Positions 1-9,737 of a stretch of DNA of 64,000 nt are shown one piece after another. The stretch's first letter is position 1, and every line of letters starts with the position of its first letter. The notes below the pieces were generated by a model, which was given only the letters and a program-made list of their open reading frames with translations, searched no databases and was not told the origin of the DNA. The translations under genes and the position numbers were made by a program. Origin of the DNA: Paenibacillus montanisoli (GTDB lineage Bacteria; Bacillota; Bacilli; Paenibacillales; Paenibacillaceae); contig NZ_QLUW01000001.1 of assembly GCF_003268025.1 (NCBI RefSeq), positions 62,001 through 126,000 of the forward strand, in the 5' to 3' direction.

Positions 1-803
1 TCAATGAAAATGTCGGCTATTGGCATCATGCGCATAGTTTCGTTAGAGGCAATTGGAGCAGAAAAAGTGAATCCAGCCCGATGATTCTGTCCAAATCTTC
101 GCATGACATGGATATTCTCTATTGGCTCGCCGGTGCGTCATGCACCCGTGTAGCTTCGTTCGGATCATTGTCGCATTTTACCTCATCCCAAGCGCCGGAA
201 GGCGCGCCGCATCGCTGCCTTGACGGTTGTCCTGTTGCCGATGAATGCTTGTATTACGCTCCTAAGCAATATTTGACTGAGGATACGGGATGGCCGACAG
301 CGGCAATAAGCAATGATAGCAGCTATGAATCCCGGCTTAAGGCGCTCGAAGAGGGGCCTTACGGAAGATGCGTCTATCGCTGCGATAATGATGTTGTCGA
401 TCACCAGATCGTCAATCTGGAATTTGACAATGGCGTAACTGCCGGATTCTCGATGAATGCGTTCACTCGGGATATTAGCCGGACGATTAAATTGATGGGA
501 ACGACAGGCGAAATTCGTGGCACGATGGAGAAGAATGAGATCGAGATTCTTCATTTCGGCAGCGGAAAGGTAGAGCGGATTTCATTCGAGACTGCTGGGG
601 GGCACGCTGGTCACGGCGGAGGAGACATGGGTCTTATGAAAGATTTCGTAAAGCTGGTTAGAGACGGCGGCATTAACGAAGGTCTTACGACCGCATCGCA
701 TTCGGTTGAAAGCCACTTGATGGCATTCGCTGCCGAGAAGGCGCGCGAGGAGCAAAGCGTCATTGATATGAAGGAGTTTGCTGCAAGTCTTGTAGTTAGA
801 TGA
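1..803 (+). CDS. Gfo/Idh/MocA family oxidoreductase, 5' end outside window
   Basis: This is the C-terminal two thirds of an NAD(P)-dependent sugar/inositol dehydrogenase of the Gfo/Idh/MocA family. The reading frame is open from base 3, upstream of the first visible ATG at 81, and those codons match the same region of the complete paralogue at 9840-11138 (a HSFVRGNWS stretch followed by SSPM), so the gene is truncated by the window edge. The family helix with the SCHDMDILQW-like His-Asp pair appears as SSHDMDILYW. It carries the unusual cysteine set CLDGC-x5-C and RCVYRC shared with the paralogue. A terminator follows directly. The substrate is unknown. The MocD/MocE-like genes just downstream make a methylated inositol or sugar a reasonable guess, but that is inference. 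Confidence 0.88.
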   Translation, partial: NENVGYWHHAHSFVRGNWSRKSESSPMILSKSSHDMDILYWLAGASCTRVASFGSLSHFTSSQAPEGAPHRCLDGCPVADECLYYAPKQYLTEDTGWPTAAISNDSSYESRLKALEEGPYGRCVYRCDNDVVDHQIVNLEFDNGVTAGFSMNAFTRDISRTIKLMGTTGEIRGTMEKNEIEILHFGSGKVERISFETAGGHAGHGGGDMGLMKDFVKLVRDGGINEGLTTASHSVESHLMAFAAEKAREEQSVIDMKEFAASLVVR

Positions 804-810
804 AGAAGGA

Positions 811-840
811 AATGGAGGCCAAAGCGGCCTCCATTTTTAT
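811..840 (+). terminator. Rho-independent terminator
   Basis: A perfect 10-bp stem (AATGGAGGCC / GGCCTCCATT) with a 5-base loop runs into TTTTATTT. It ends the truncated dehydrogenase gene and lies close to the 3' end of the converging AraC gene, so it may serve both. Confidence 0.85.
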
Positions 841-852
841 TTGAGCCGGAAT

Positions 853-1752
853 CTACTTGCTATCCCGGACATGCTTCCGCCATTCGCTGGGAGAACTGCC
901 TGTCAGCTTCTTAAACACGGTCGTAAAATGCTGGCTCGTTTTGAAACCAAGCTCCATGGCGATGTCTGTAATCAACCTGTCGGTCCTTAATAAGGCGCAG
1001 GCATGCTCCATTCGGATGCGCTCCATGTAAGCGACAGGGGCTTGTCCATAGAGCTCGTAGAACAATTTATAGAAATGAGAGACGCTCACTCCTACGGAGA
1101 GAGCCATTTGTTCGATCGAAAATCTCGCTTCGGGATTGCGCGCGAACTCCTCGATAACGGTTGCAATAGACTGCTTGAGATCCGGATCGACCGGTTTGGC
1201 TGCAGGCTGCTGCAGCATCCCGAGCAAGATGTCCAATACCTGGTGGCGGGCGAACAGCTCTTTATTTGGCATATCGTTCTCTAAGGTCGATTTCAGACGC
1301 GCAAATTGCTCCGAGGCGCGCGGGCCCGCGCGAAAAATTCGCGGCAGCTGCTCTAATCGGTCGGCAATGAAGGCTAACTCATCACGATCCAAACGAAGCC
1401 AATCGCTCTCGCCGGATGGATCCTTTAGGACAAACCACCAGATTCGGCAGGGCTCCAAATGATCGAATCGCGCCCGATGGAGCTCACCTGGCCTCGTGTA
1501 AAACCATTGCCCTGCGTTGACTGGGTAATACTCGCCGTCGATCTCCCAAGTAATGATTCCGTTCACCACGTAAACGAACTCATAACCTTGATCATGGCTA
1601 TGAAAGGTGATCGGGTACGCTTCCGCTAGCTTCTGGCATCCAAGCTGCAGAAGCTCGGGAATACCATTTATTTCGCCATTTCGGTCATCGAGTCGATACA
1701 CCCACCGCATTGAAGCTGAGCCGAATTTGCCCACTGACCGTTCCACCTTCAC
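853..1752 (-). CDS. AraC family transcriptional regulator
   Basis: 299-residue one-component regulator. The N-terminal part (about residues 20-110) is a cupin-type sensor with a HSHDQGYEFVYV stretch and a later GQWFYTRPGELHRA segment. The C-terminal 100 residues hold two helix-turn-helix motifs, the second being the AraC signature region around ITDIAMELGFKTSQHFTTVFKK. It is divergent from the hydroxylase/ferredoxin pair starting at 1860, with 107 bp between them, so it is the likely regulator of that pair. Effector unknown; by family habit a small sugar or polyol. Confidence 0.9.
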   Translation of the reverse strand: MKVERSVGKFGSASMRWVYRLDDRNGEINGIPELLQLGCQKLAEAYPITFHSHDQGYEFVYVVNGIITWEIDGEYYPVNAGQWFYTRPGELHRARFDHLEPCRIWWFVLKDPSGESDWLRLDRDELAFIADRLEQLPRIFRAGPRASEQFARLKSTLENDMPNKELFARHQVLDILLGMLQQPAAKPVDPDLKQSIATVIEEFARNPEARFSIEQMALSVGVSVSHFYKLFYELYGQAPVAYMERIRMEHACALLRTDRLITDIAMELGFKTSQHFTTVFKKLTGSSPSEWRKHVRDSK

Positions 1753-1859
1753 TTGTTTCTGTTGTTCCTATGTTTCTGATTTTATTTGATGAAATCCGGG
1801 AAGTCAAAGAGCTCCGATTCTCTTACACTTAGGTCATCACATTAATTGGAGTGATTATC

Positions 1860-2942
1860 GTGAGCGAGCCGCGCAAAAGAGATTACAGTATTTTAGGTCC
1901 GGAGCGGGAGAGAGCGATTCAGAGAGGACTCGTGTCCGCCGAGTGGTATCAATGTCCGATTCCGAGAAAGCGTCTGAAGGAATTGATGGTTCGAAGGGAC
2001 GCTCCCGCGCTTCGGGATACGTTACTTTGGATCGTGATCCAGATCGCAGCGGGCTATGTCGCTTATTTGTCCTGGGGGACATGGTGGAGCATTCCGGCCT
2101 TTGCCCTCTATGGGGTGATTTATTGCACGGCGGCCGTATCCAAATGGCATGAATTCAGTCACGGTACCCCGTTCCGAACGGCTTGGCTGAATGAGGCGAT
2201 GTACCAGATCTGTTCCTTTCTTACGTTGGAGCAGGCAACGAACTTTCGCTGGACGCATACCCGCCACCATACGGATACCATAATCGTTGGTAGCGACCCT
2301 GAAATTTTTGAGCCTCGTCCTCCGAAATGGCGCCGGCTGCTTCATTGGGTCATTCGTGACAATGTGTTGATTCCAACCGTTATGAGATTGGTTACCCATT
2401 CTTTCGGTTACCTTAGCGCCGTCGAACGAGAACTTATCCCAAAGAGCCAGCACAACAAATTGTTTTGGGAAGCGCGCATTTTCCTAATCGGCTACGGCGG
2501 GCTGATTGCCGCTTGCTTCTCTGTGCATAACATTCTGCCGCTTATGTTCGTTGGGTTTCCTACTATTTACGGCTTTTTCCTGAACGCTTTCTTGATTGCC
2601 ACGCAGCATATGGGATTATACGAGGATAAGCTCGATCACAGAATTTGCGCGCGGACGTTTTATACCAATCCGATTCTGAGATTCTTCTACACGAACATGA
2701 ACTATCATATGGAGCACCATATGTATCCTCTTGTACCGTATTACAATCTGCCAGCACTGCACGAAGAGATCAAGCATGATTGTCCGGCAGCGGCGTCGAG
2801 CTTTCCGAGCGCCGTTCGTGAAACGATCTCTGCCCTCAAACGGACGAAAAAAGATCCATCGTACGTCGTGCTGCGTTATCGCGAATTTGCTGAAAGAATG
2901 GAAAGAATCCGGCAAGGCGGAGAGGAACCGCGTGTCGTATAG
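1860..2942 (+). CDS. MocD-like membrane diiron hydroxylase (fatty acid desaturase superfamily)
   Basis: 360-residue integral membrane non-haem diiron oxygenase. The three histidine boxes are complete: HEFSH (97-101), HTRHH (133-137) and HMEHH (283-287). Hydrophobic segments lie near 55-90 and 200-250. I chose the GTG at 1860 because GGAG at 1848-1851 is 8 bases ahead of it; a GTG at 1851 overlaps that site. A Rieske ferredoxin gene follows after 30 bp. The pairing of a desaturase-fold hydroxylase with a Rieske ferredoxin matches MocD/MocE of rhizopine (3-O-methyl-scyllo-inosamine) catabolism, where the complex is thought to remove the O-methyl group. No reductase (MocF) gene is present in the window. 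A plain acyl-lipid desaturase is the alternative. Confidence 0.82.
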   Translation: MSEPRKRDYSILGPERERAIQRGLVSAEWYQCPIPRKRLKELMVRRDAPALRDTLLWIVIQIAAGYVAYLSWGTWWSIPAFALYGVIYCTAAVSKWHEFSHGTPFRTAWLNEAMYQICSFLTLEQATNFRWTHTRHHTDTIIVGSDPEIFEPRPPKWRRLLHWVIRDNVLIPTVMRLVTHSFGYLSAVERELIPKSQHNKLFWEARIFLIGYGGLIAACFSVHNILPLMFVGFPTIYGFFLNAFLIATQHMGLYEDKLDHRICARTFYTNPILRFFYTNMNYHMEHHMYPLVPYYNLPALHEEIKHDCPAAASSFPSAVRETISALKRTKKDPSYVVLRYREFAERMERIRQGGEEPRVV

Positions 2943-2972
2943 CACAACAACTAATCGAGGAGAGTTGAATTC

Positions 2973-3296
2973 ATGAGTCTAACTACCAATTGGATTGAAG
3001 TTTGCGATAAAGAGGACATAGACGAAGAAGATGTGATCCGATTCGATCATGGAAATCGGACGTTCGCTGTATATCGTTCGGCGGACAGCGACTATTACGC
3101 GACGGACGGATACTGTACCCACGAGAAATTTCATTTGGCAAATGGCTTGGTGATGGGCAATATTATTGAATGCCCTAAGCATAACGGCCGGTTTGATTAT
3201 ACAAGCGGCGCTGCGAAGCGGGCTCCGGTGTGCGTTGATCTTAAAACCTATCCCGTAAAGGTCGAGAATGATAAAATCTTTATCCAGATCGACTAG
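2973..3296 (+). CDS. Rieske [2Fe-2S] ferredoxin, MocE-like
   Basis: 107-residue soluble Rieske protein, the size of a small electron-transfer ferredoxin. Cluster ligands are Cys48-x-His50 and Cys67-x2-His70. The ATG follows GAGGAGAG at good spacing and lies 30 bp after the hydroxylase stop, so the two are an operon. Expected role: pass electrons from an NAD(P)H-dependent reductase, encoded elsewhere, to the diiron hydroxylase. Confidence 0.9.
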   Translation: MSLTTNWIEVCDKEDIDEEDVIRFDHGNRTFAVYRSADSDYYATDGYCTHEKFHLANGLVMGNIIECPKHNGRFDYTSGAAKRAPVCVDLKTYPVKVENDKIFIQID

Positions 3297-3315
3297 TTAA
3301 AATCTTACAACAACA

Positions 3316-3349
3316 ACGTCCCTGGTTCGCGTAGAACCAGGGACGTTTC
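3316..3349 (+). terminator. Terminator hairpin
   Basis: A 13-bp perfect stem (ACGTCCCTGGTTC and its complement) with a 5-base loop and a short T run lies just after the Rieske gene. The T run is weak on the plus strand. On the minus strand the converging permease operon could also use the stem. Confidence 0.75.
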
Positions 3350-3427
3350 TGCATTTATAGACCACAAGGAATGACTCATACCGCAATAGGCATTATACAT
3401 GAGCAGGCGTGAATTCCTATAATTAGA

Positions 3428-4327
3428 TTACGCTTTCACAGCGCCAAGCGTAAGTCCCTTCACGAAATACTTCTGCAGCAGCGGATACAGCAGAATGATC
3501 GGCCCGATGGAAAGAATACAGGTCGCCATTCGCGCGCTTTCCCCTGGAAGCACACCCAGCGCGCTCTCCAATGTTTTCGATGCTGCCGCATTGCTTTGCA
3601 AGTAATCAAGGTTGGACATAAGAGCCTGAAGCAAATATTGAAGATTGTACAGCTTGCTATTCTCGATGAACAACGCGCACGTAAACCAATCGTTCCAGTA
3701 ACCGACGGACGAGAATAATCCAATCGTCGCCAGCACCGGAGTAGACACCGGGAGCACGATCCGGAAGAACGTCCGGAACTCGCCCGAGCCGTCGATTCTA
3801 GCCGATTCGATAATGGAGCTAGGCACTTCTTTGAAGAAGTTGCGCATGATGAGTATGTTCACCGGCGAGACGAGCAGTGCAAGAATCAAGATCAGCAGCG
3901 TATCCTTCAAATGAAGATAGCGAGTAACCAAGATATAATAAGGAGCCAAGCCGCCATTGAACAAGATCGTAAAAAAGATGATGAACGAGATTTGGCCGCG
4001 ATATTTGAGCTCGGTCCTTGATAGCGCATAGCCCATCAACGAAGTCACTAGCAAGGAAGTGAATGCACCGGCAACCGTTACGAAAATCGTGACCTTATAG
4101 GCATTCAGAATGGTCGATGTACCCGAAATGATATATTCATAGCCGTAGGTGCTGAATACTTTCGGGATGAGATGATAGCCCTCCGCCATAAGCGAGCTTT
4201 CGTCCGTTAACGAGATCGACAGGACAAGCAGAACCGGAATGATGCACAAGAGACAGTAAACGATGAAAACAAGGTTAACGACCAGCTTCGGCAATGTATG
4301 CTTAAGCGCGAATCCTCTATTTTGCAC
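3428..4327 (-). CDS. Sugar ABC transporter permease (LplC/YtcP type)
   Basis: 299-residue inner-membrane permease of the CUT1 carbohydrate family with about six membrane helices. It has the EAA loop region ESARIDGSGEFRTFFRIVLP and the typical C-terminal ending FVKGLTLGAVKA. GTG 4327 is preferred over the in-frame GTG at 4336 because GGGAG at 4336-4340 is spaced correctly for it. The companion permease gene lies 22 bp upstream. No ATPase gene is nearby. In this bacterial group such importers borrow a shared MsmX-type ATPase. Confidence 0.9.
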   Translation of the reverse strand: MQNRGFALKHTLPKLVVNLVFIVYCLLCIIPVLLVLSISLTDESSLMAEGYHLIPKVFSTYGYEYIISGTSTILNAYKVTIFVTVAGAFTSLLVTSLMGYALSRTELKYRGQISFIIFFTILFNGGLAPYYILVTRYLHLKDTLLILILALLVSPVNILIMRNFFKEVPSSIIESARIDGSGEFRTFFRIVLPVSTPVLATIGLFSSVGYWNDWFTCALFIENSKLYNLQYLLQALMSNLDYLQSNAAASKTLESALGVLPGESARMATCILSIGPIILLYPLLQKYFVKGLTLGAVKA

Positions 4328-4349
4328 TTCAATCACTCCCAGGTATGAG

Positions 4350-5342
4350 CTAAAATAACGAGCTTTCGGAATCGTACTTCTTGACGAGGTAGTTCGTCGC
4401 GAGGACGATGACCAGCCCTACGACGGCTTGATAGAAACCGACCGCTGATGACATGCCGATATCGCTCACGCCTCTCAACGCCCGGAAGACATACGTATCG
4501 ATAACGTCGGTCGTCGAGAATAAGATGCCCGATTCCCGCGGCAGCGTGTAAAATGCGCTCCAGTCGCCAAGTCCGCCGTTGAAGATTTTGCCGAGAGAGA
4601 GAAGAGAGAGAATGATAACGACCGGAATCAATAGCGGGATCGTAATGAATCTTGCCTTTTGCAGCTTGCTGGCGCCATCGATTTCAGCCGCTTCGTAATA
4701 GTCGGAGGAAATGCCGGTTATCGCCGCGACGTAAATCACAGACGTGTAGCCCACATTCTTCAATAGATAAGCGGCAGGCATAATAATCCGCCAATAGGAA
4801 GGCTCGCCATACCAATCGATCGCTTCATATCCGAACAGCTCTCTAATTTGGTTCAATAATCCTTGATCCGGGTTGAGCAAGGCGTAAACGATATAATCGC
4901 CGACAATCCAGGAAAGGAAGAAGGGAAGCAGCATAAGACTTTTGTAGATGCCCGACCGGTATCGGCCTCCGGTTTCCTGCAGCAGGACGGCGAACAGGAT
5001 CGATACCGAAGTCACAAGGACGATGATGAGCACGTTATTGAAGATCGTATTGAAGGTAACCCGCCATAGCGCATCGGATTTGAAGAAAAACTCAAAGTTC
5101 TTGAAGCCATTCCATTCGCTGCCCCATACGCCTGCGACTGGATTGTAGTCCTTGAACGCGATGACTACTCCGAACATCGGCAAGTAATTGAAGATAATCA
5201 AGAAGACCAGCCCGGGCAAAACCATGACATAGAACGCCCAATGCTTCGTGATCTCCCTGAGGAAGGTCAGCGGGGATAGGACACTTGCTTTCTTGCGTTC
5301 ACCTTTCACGGTCGTTGCGACCGTTTGCGATTGGGAACTCAT
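4350..5342 (-). CDS. Sugar ABC transporter permease (LplB/YtlD type)
   Basis: 330-residue CUT1 permease, the first gene of a two-permease operon. After a cytoplasmic N-terminus it has about six helices and the EAA loop EAAEIDGASKLQKARFITIP. The ATG has GGAG upstream. It is divergent from the membrane AraC regulator at 5600. The matching binding lipoprotein lies on the other side of that regulator (8080-9723). This split layout is common for complex-oligosaccharide importers in Paenibacillus. Confidence 0.9.
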   Translation of the reverse strand: MSSQSQTVATTVKGERKKASVLSPLTFLREITKHWAFYVMVLPGLVFLIIFNYLPMFGVVIAFKDYNPVAGVWGSEWNGFKNFEFFFKSDALWRVTFNTIFNNVLIIVLVTSVSILFAVLLQETGGRYRSGIYKSLMLLPFFLSWIVGDYIVYALLNPDQGLLNQIRELFGYEAIDWYGEPSYWRIIMPAAYLLKNVGYTSVIYVAAITGISSDYYEAAEIDGASKLQKARFITIPLLIPVVIILSLLSLGKIFNGGLGDWSAFYTLPRESGILFSTTDVIDTYVFRALRGVSDIGMSSAVGFYQAVVGLVIVLATNYLVKKYDSESSLF

Positions 5343-5599
5343 TTTACCACTCCTTCATGCAATTCTATATGCGTTGCTTGATATCAATGTATCAGCAGCG
5401 GGGAGAGGAACAAACCGAAAAAAGCGTATTTTCCTACAACAATCCGTGTATGAAGCACATTAAAAAATGAACTTTTCTTTAATATCGTGTGTTTCCAAAC
5501 GATTCGGTCGGAAATGGAAATTCGTGCTACAGGAAACCAAGCCCGCTTGTCGAACAAGCAAGCATAGAAAAAGGCAGCTATAAAGGGGCGGAACCGAGT

Positions 5600-7852
5600 A
5601 TGGCATTACAAAGCAAGACGAATCTAAAAAGTCTGTATACGAAACTGCTTCTTACCTTTACGTTAACCGTCACGGTGTTAATCTTCGGATTGTCAGCTCT
5701 ACTGTTCCGAAACTATACGTCGGCCTCCATTGATAGCGTTAATCGTACGAACACATCTTTACTGCATCAGATTAGCTACAGCGCCAATTATATGGATAAT
5801 GTTGCGCAGAAATTTATTACCGCGGCAATGGCGGAACCAAGCGTCGCGAACCTGTTCTTTAATCCGGAGGATGATATGGCGCCGCTGGGCAATGCGTTCC
5901 GGTTTCTTAACCTGCTTGTTACGACCAATGATTACGTCTATTCGGCGTATACAGTCAGCCTGCCTTTAGATCGGATTGTCTCTACGGAGAACGGCGCATT
6001 CTATTCCGCTCATGATTTCTATGATCCTGAAGCCGTAAATCTCGTGAAGCAGTGGACGGACTCTACGGCCTCGGTTCCGATTACCCGAACAATTCCAAAT
6101 GCTAGTTCAGGTGGAGTAAACGTCTATACCTACATCATGCCTTATCAGACGCGTTTGGGCGAGCATCTTCAGACAGCGCTCGTTGTGAATATCAAAGCAA
6201 GCGTGCTTCGCGCGCTGATTACGTCCTTGAATACGAAGGAGGCCAATTATTACAGCGATATATTCGTTATTGATGATAACGGTGTTGTGGTTAATCACGC
6301 TTCAGAAGGGATGTTCAAGCACAGTATCAAGCAAGAGAGTTATGCGCGTACTGCCCTCGAATCAAAACAAACATCCGGCAGCTTCAAGACGAGCATCGAG
6401 GGGAAGCCTTTCAACGTTACGTTCGTATCCTCGGACGAATTGAAGTGGAAGTTTATCAGCTTGACTGCTTATGACACCTTCATGTCGCCTGTGGAGGCTA
6501 TTAAGTCGTCAACATTGCTCATCAGCGCCATCGTGCTCTTACTTGGTTTGCTCTTCTCTCTGCTGATGTCCAAATCACTGTACTCCCCAGTCAGAACGTT
6601 GATTGATTCTGTTCGAATGAAAAACGATGAGTTAGTTCGAAAGCAGCGGGATCAGCGTGATACGTTGAAAGGGGACTGGCTCAAGCAAGTCATTCTCGGG
6701 AATAAAGCGTTCGGAGAACAAGAGCTTGAGACTCAGAAATCGGAGCTGGGCGTTCGCGCGAGCCTGGCCGGAACGGTTCGGATGGTGTTGTTCCGGATTG
6801 ATGGGTATAGATCGTTCGTGGAGAATTATAGCAAGAGAGACCGCAGACTGCTGAAATTCGCAATCGCCAATATAATAGAGGATCTTGCGTCTGCCCGTCA
6901 TGGCGACGTGATCGATATGGATCATGATAAGCTCGTTCTACTTCTGGATTCGGACGGTTCGGATGAAGAGGAAGCGATGCTCAAGGAGCTTTCTCGGCAC
7001 GTGCAAAGCTCAATAAAAGAGTATTTGCGCCTCTCGGTCTCCGCTGCGATTGGAGATCCTGTTGTTTCTGCGCATTTCCTGGGAGAGGCTTATTCGGACA
7101 TGCTGGCGCTCTCGCTGTACCGGTTGCTTGCCGGGAAAGGAAGTGTGCTTACGTCTGAATATCTGTCTACGATTGAGCCGAATCAGCCAACGTTTCCGGA
7201 AAACAAGGCCAAGCTGCTGCTTGATTCGCTTAAGCTTGGACATCTCGAGAAGGCCAATGGGTATTACGCCGAGATTATGGAAGGTCTCGCCCGGGCGAGA
7301 TATGAGACGGTTCTATCATCGGTTATGCATTTAATGTTTATGATTCGAAGCGCTTTCCCTAGCGTCGCAGATAGCGAACAATCGCGTGTACCCGATTTGC
7401 TTCAAACGTTCTTCGTTAACATTGAGAGCATCGAGTCGCTCGAAGAGATTCACCGGAATTTCGAAGAAATATTTCAAGGGATCGTCGCTTCTTTAGATAC
7501 CAATAAACAGAACAAGCGTCACATGATCGTTACACGGGTCAAGCATATCATTGCCGAGCAATATCGTGATCCCAACTTGAACCTCAGTGTGCTTGCCGAA
7601 GATTTCCAGATGTCGCACGTCTATTTGGGGCGGATCTTCAAGGAATCAACGGGTCAATCCGTCGTGGAACACATTACGGCCGTTCGCATGGAGCATGTGA
7701 AGCGGCTGCTGGATGAGACAAGCATGACGACCAAGGAGATCGTAGAGCAGTGCGGCTGGGAAGACTCGAATTATTTTTATATTTTGTTTAAGAAGCATTT
7801 CGGAATGCCGCTGTCCCAGTACCGGCTAACGCGCAAAAGCACGGATAAATAG
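5600..7852 (+). CDS. Membrane-bound AraC family regulator with extracellular sensor
   Basis: 750-residue one-component regulator. A membrane segment at about residues 12-34, an extracytoplasmic Cache-like sensor to about 300, a second membrane segment near 302-324, a cytoplasmic linker, and a C-terminal AraC DNA-binding domain from about 640 (HVYLGRIFKESTGQSV, then the second HTH ending YFYILFKKHFGMPLSQY). I place the start at ATG 5600 (MALQSKTNL) because a GGGGCGG site precedes it. The open frame extends upstream to 5489 without a good ribosome site. It is divergent from the permeases and upstream of the binding lipoprotein, so it probably senses the imported sugar outside the cell and controls the importer. 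Confidence 0.88.
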   Translation: MALQSKTNLKSLYTKLLLTFTLTVTVLIFGLSALLFRNYTSASIDSVNRTNTSLLHQISYSANYMDNVAQKFITAAMAEPSVANLFFNPEDDMAPLGNAFRFLNLLVTTNDYVYSAYTVSLPLDRIVSTENGAFYSAHDFYDPEAVNLVKQWTDSTASVPITRTIPNASSGGVNVYTYIMPYQTRLGEHLQTALVVNIKASVLRALITSLNTKEANYYSDIFVIDDNGVVVNHASEGMFKHSIKQESYARTALESKQTSGSFKTSIEGKPFNVTFVSSDELKWKFISLTAYDTFMSPVEAIKSSTLLISAIVLLLGLLFSLLMSKSLYSPVRTLIDSVRMKNDELVRKQRDQRDTLKGDWLKQVILGNKAFGEQELETQKSELGVRASLAGTVRMVLFRIDGYRSFVENYSKRDRRLLKFAIANIIEDLASARHGDVIDMDHDKLVLLLDSDGSDEEEAMLKELSRHVQSSIKEYLRLSVSAAIGDPVVSAHFLGEAYSDMLALSLYRLLAGKGSVLTSEYLSTIEPNQPTFPENKAKLLLDSLKLGHLEKANGYYAEIMEGLARARYETVLSSVMHLMFMIRSAFPSVADSEQSRVPDLLQTFFVNIESIESLEEIHRNFEEIFQGIVASLDTNKQNKRHMIVTRVKHIIAEQYRDPNLNLSVLAEDFQMSHVYLGRIFKESTGQSVVEHITAVRMEHVKRLLDETSMTTKEIVEQCGWEDSNYFYILFKKHFGMPLSQYRLTRKSTDK

Positions 7853-8079
7853 CACGATTTCTATTAAATCTGCTTTTTTTAAAGCGCCTCAATCGCAATA
7901 AATTGATGGATGTTATTCATTTTTCGGTGGGCAAGAGACGGGCGGACCTTTATCTTGAAATTGAGCTCGGCAATGCGAGGGGCACATCAATTCGGGGGAG
8001 AGGAAGATGGCCGATCTGCGAAAACACGAAAGAAGGATCTGCGTCAATTATCCACTACATGAAACGGGAGGCGAAGTAC

Positions 8080-9723
8080 ATGTCTAAACAGAAGCAACTT
8101 ATTGCTTCATCAGTTGCGCTCATGCTTATGGGATCGCTTGTACTCTCAGGCTGCGGCAGTAACAATCAATCTTCTAATGATTCGGCAGCAAATACGTCTA
8201 ATCAGGCATCATCTAATTCGACCAATAAAAATGCAAACGCATCGGCAACGAACGCATCGGCCAACAACACGGCAGCATCAAATGCAGCTGCAGAAGATCC
8301 GGTCGAACTCACGATGTATATTGCGAACTCCCCGATTAAAGACATGGATCGCATTATGGAAGCGGCTAACAAAATCATTAAAGAAAAAATCAATGCGACG
8401 CTTAAGCTTGTCGTAACGGACTGGAGCTCGTATCCGCAAAAGCTTAATCTGATGATCTCCTCCGGTGAGCCGTTCGACATTGCCTTTACCGCTAGCTGGG
8501 GCGATCTGAACTATTTCCAAAGCGCATCTAAGGGCGCATTCGCTGACATGACCGATCTGCTCGATCAATATGCGCCTACGACGAAATCGCGCGTGCCTGA
8601 TTCCGTATGGAATGGCGTGAAAGTCAACGGCAAAATCTACGGCGCGGTCAACTATCAAGTATGGGGGATGGCGGGAGCCAGAGGCATTCAGCTTAGAAAA
8701 GACCTCGTTGATAAATACAACTTCGACTGGAAATCGGTTAAGAGCTGGGATGACCTGACACCTTTCTTCGCTGAAGTCAAGAAGGGCGATAAAACCGTCA
8801 TTCCGATGGAAGCGGGACAATTGTTCTCGGGGCAGCCTGTGTATTACAACATGGATGCGGTAGGCGATACCACCGTTCCAGGCTGGGTCATTTACGGCGA
8901 CAACGATATAAAAGTATTCAATCAGTATGAAACGCCTGAATTCAAAGCGTATCTGAAGACGATGCGCGAATGGTATAAGAACGGTTATGTCCGGAAGGAC
9001 GCGGCGACGCTGAAGGATACCACTCCGGATCGTAAAGCAGGCAAGCTTGCAGCCATCTATTCCCAGCCTTATCCGGATGATATTGACTTGCCGGAAGCCG
9101 CAGGTACTGGCATGATGTCCTTGTCGGATCCTGCTGCGAAAGTTTACTCGTATAATAAACGATTCACTCCGGCGTTCATTTCTTCGAATACGCCTTCGGC
9201 AGCAGTCCTTGCCATTAGTGCGAATTCGCAGCATAAGGAAAAAGCGATGCAAATGATCGAATTGATGAATACGGATGACGAGCTGTTCCATCTGATCGCG
9301 TTCGGTCAGCCGGACGTTGATTACAAGAAGGTCGGCGACAGACAATTCGAGTTAATTCCAGACAAGTACAACTTCAACTACTCCGAGTGGGAAATTGGTC
9401 AATCTTATAACAGAATGCTTTGGGACAAGAGTACAGATTTGAACGTCAATGACAAAAGACTCAGCGCCATTTATGAAGCGGACAAAACGGCAATGGTGTC
9501 TCCGGTAATGGGCTTCGTCTTCGATACGGACCCCGTTAAAACTCAAATCGCAAATGTAAACTCGGTCACAGCCGAATTGTTGAAGGGACTAGAAGTAGGC
9601 GCGATCGATCCGGATAAATACCTGGATACGTTCCTGAAGAAGCTCAAAGACGCAGGAGCCGACGATATCATCGCCGAGAAGCAGAAGCAAATCGACGCAT
9701 GGAAAGCGGCAAACGGTAAGTAA
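8080..9723 (+). CDS. ABC transporter substrate-binding lipoprotein (family 1, LplA/YtcQ-like)
   Basis: 547-residue extracellular solute-binding protein. It has a lipoprotein signal peptide with lipobox LVLSGC (Cys25), followed by an Asn/Ser/Ala-rich flexible linker to about residue 70 and then the two-lobed binding domain. ATG 8080 follows CGGGAGGCG. The frame is open back to 7903, but those codons lack a ribosome site and would put residues in front of the signal peptide. Its size fits oligosaccharide binders of CUT1 importers. It is the partner of the permeases at 3428-5342. The substrate is probably a product of the neighbouring glycosidases, by inference. Confidence 0.92.
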   Translation: MSKQKQLIASSVALMLMGSLVLSGCGSNNQSSNDSAANTSNQASSNSTNKNANASATNASANNTAASNAAAEDPVELTMYIANSPIKDMDRIMEAANKIIKEKINATLKLVVTDWSSYPQKLNLMISSGEPFDIAFTASWGDLNYFQSASKGAFADMTDLLDQYAPTTKSRVPDSVWNGVKVNGKIYGAVNYQVWGMAGARGIQLRKDLVDKYNFDWKSVKSWDDLTPFFAEVKKGDKTVIPMEAGQLFSGQPVYYNMDAVGDTTVPGWVIYGDNDIKVFNQYETPEFKAYLKTMREWYKNGYVRKDAATLKDTTPDRKAGKLAAIYSQPYPDDIDLPEAAGTGMMSLSDPAAKVYSYNKRFTPAFISSNTPSAAVLAISANSQHKEKAMQMIELMNTDDELFHLIAFGQPDVDYKKVGDRQFELIPDKYNFNYSEWEIGQSYNRMLWDKSTDLNVNDKRLSAIYEADKTAMVSPVMGFVFDTDPVKTQIANVNSVTAELLKGLEVGAIDPDKYLDTFLKKLKDAGADDIIAEKQKQIDAWKAANGK

Positions 9724-9737
9724 GCCTAGCACTAATG

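Noticed and set aside
3428-5342. Missing ATPase as a sign of a broken importer
   Set aside because: CUT1 sugar importers in this group normally lack a dedicated ATPase and share one encoded elsewhere, so the absence is expected.
8278-9345. 355-codon open frame on the minus strand
   Set aside because: Antisense of the sugar-binding lipoprotein; His/Arg/Ile-rich without recognisable domains.
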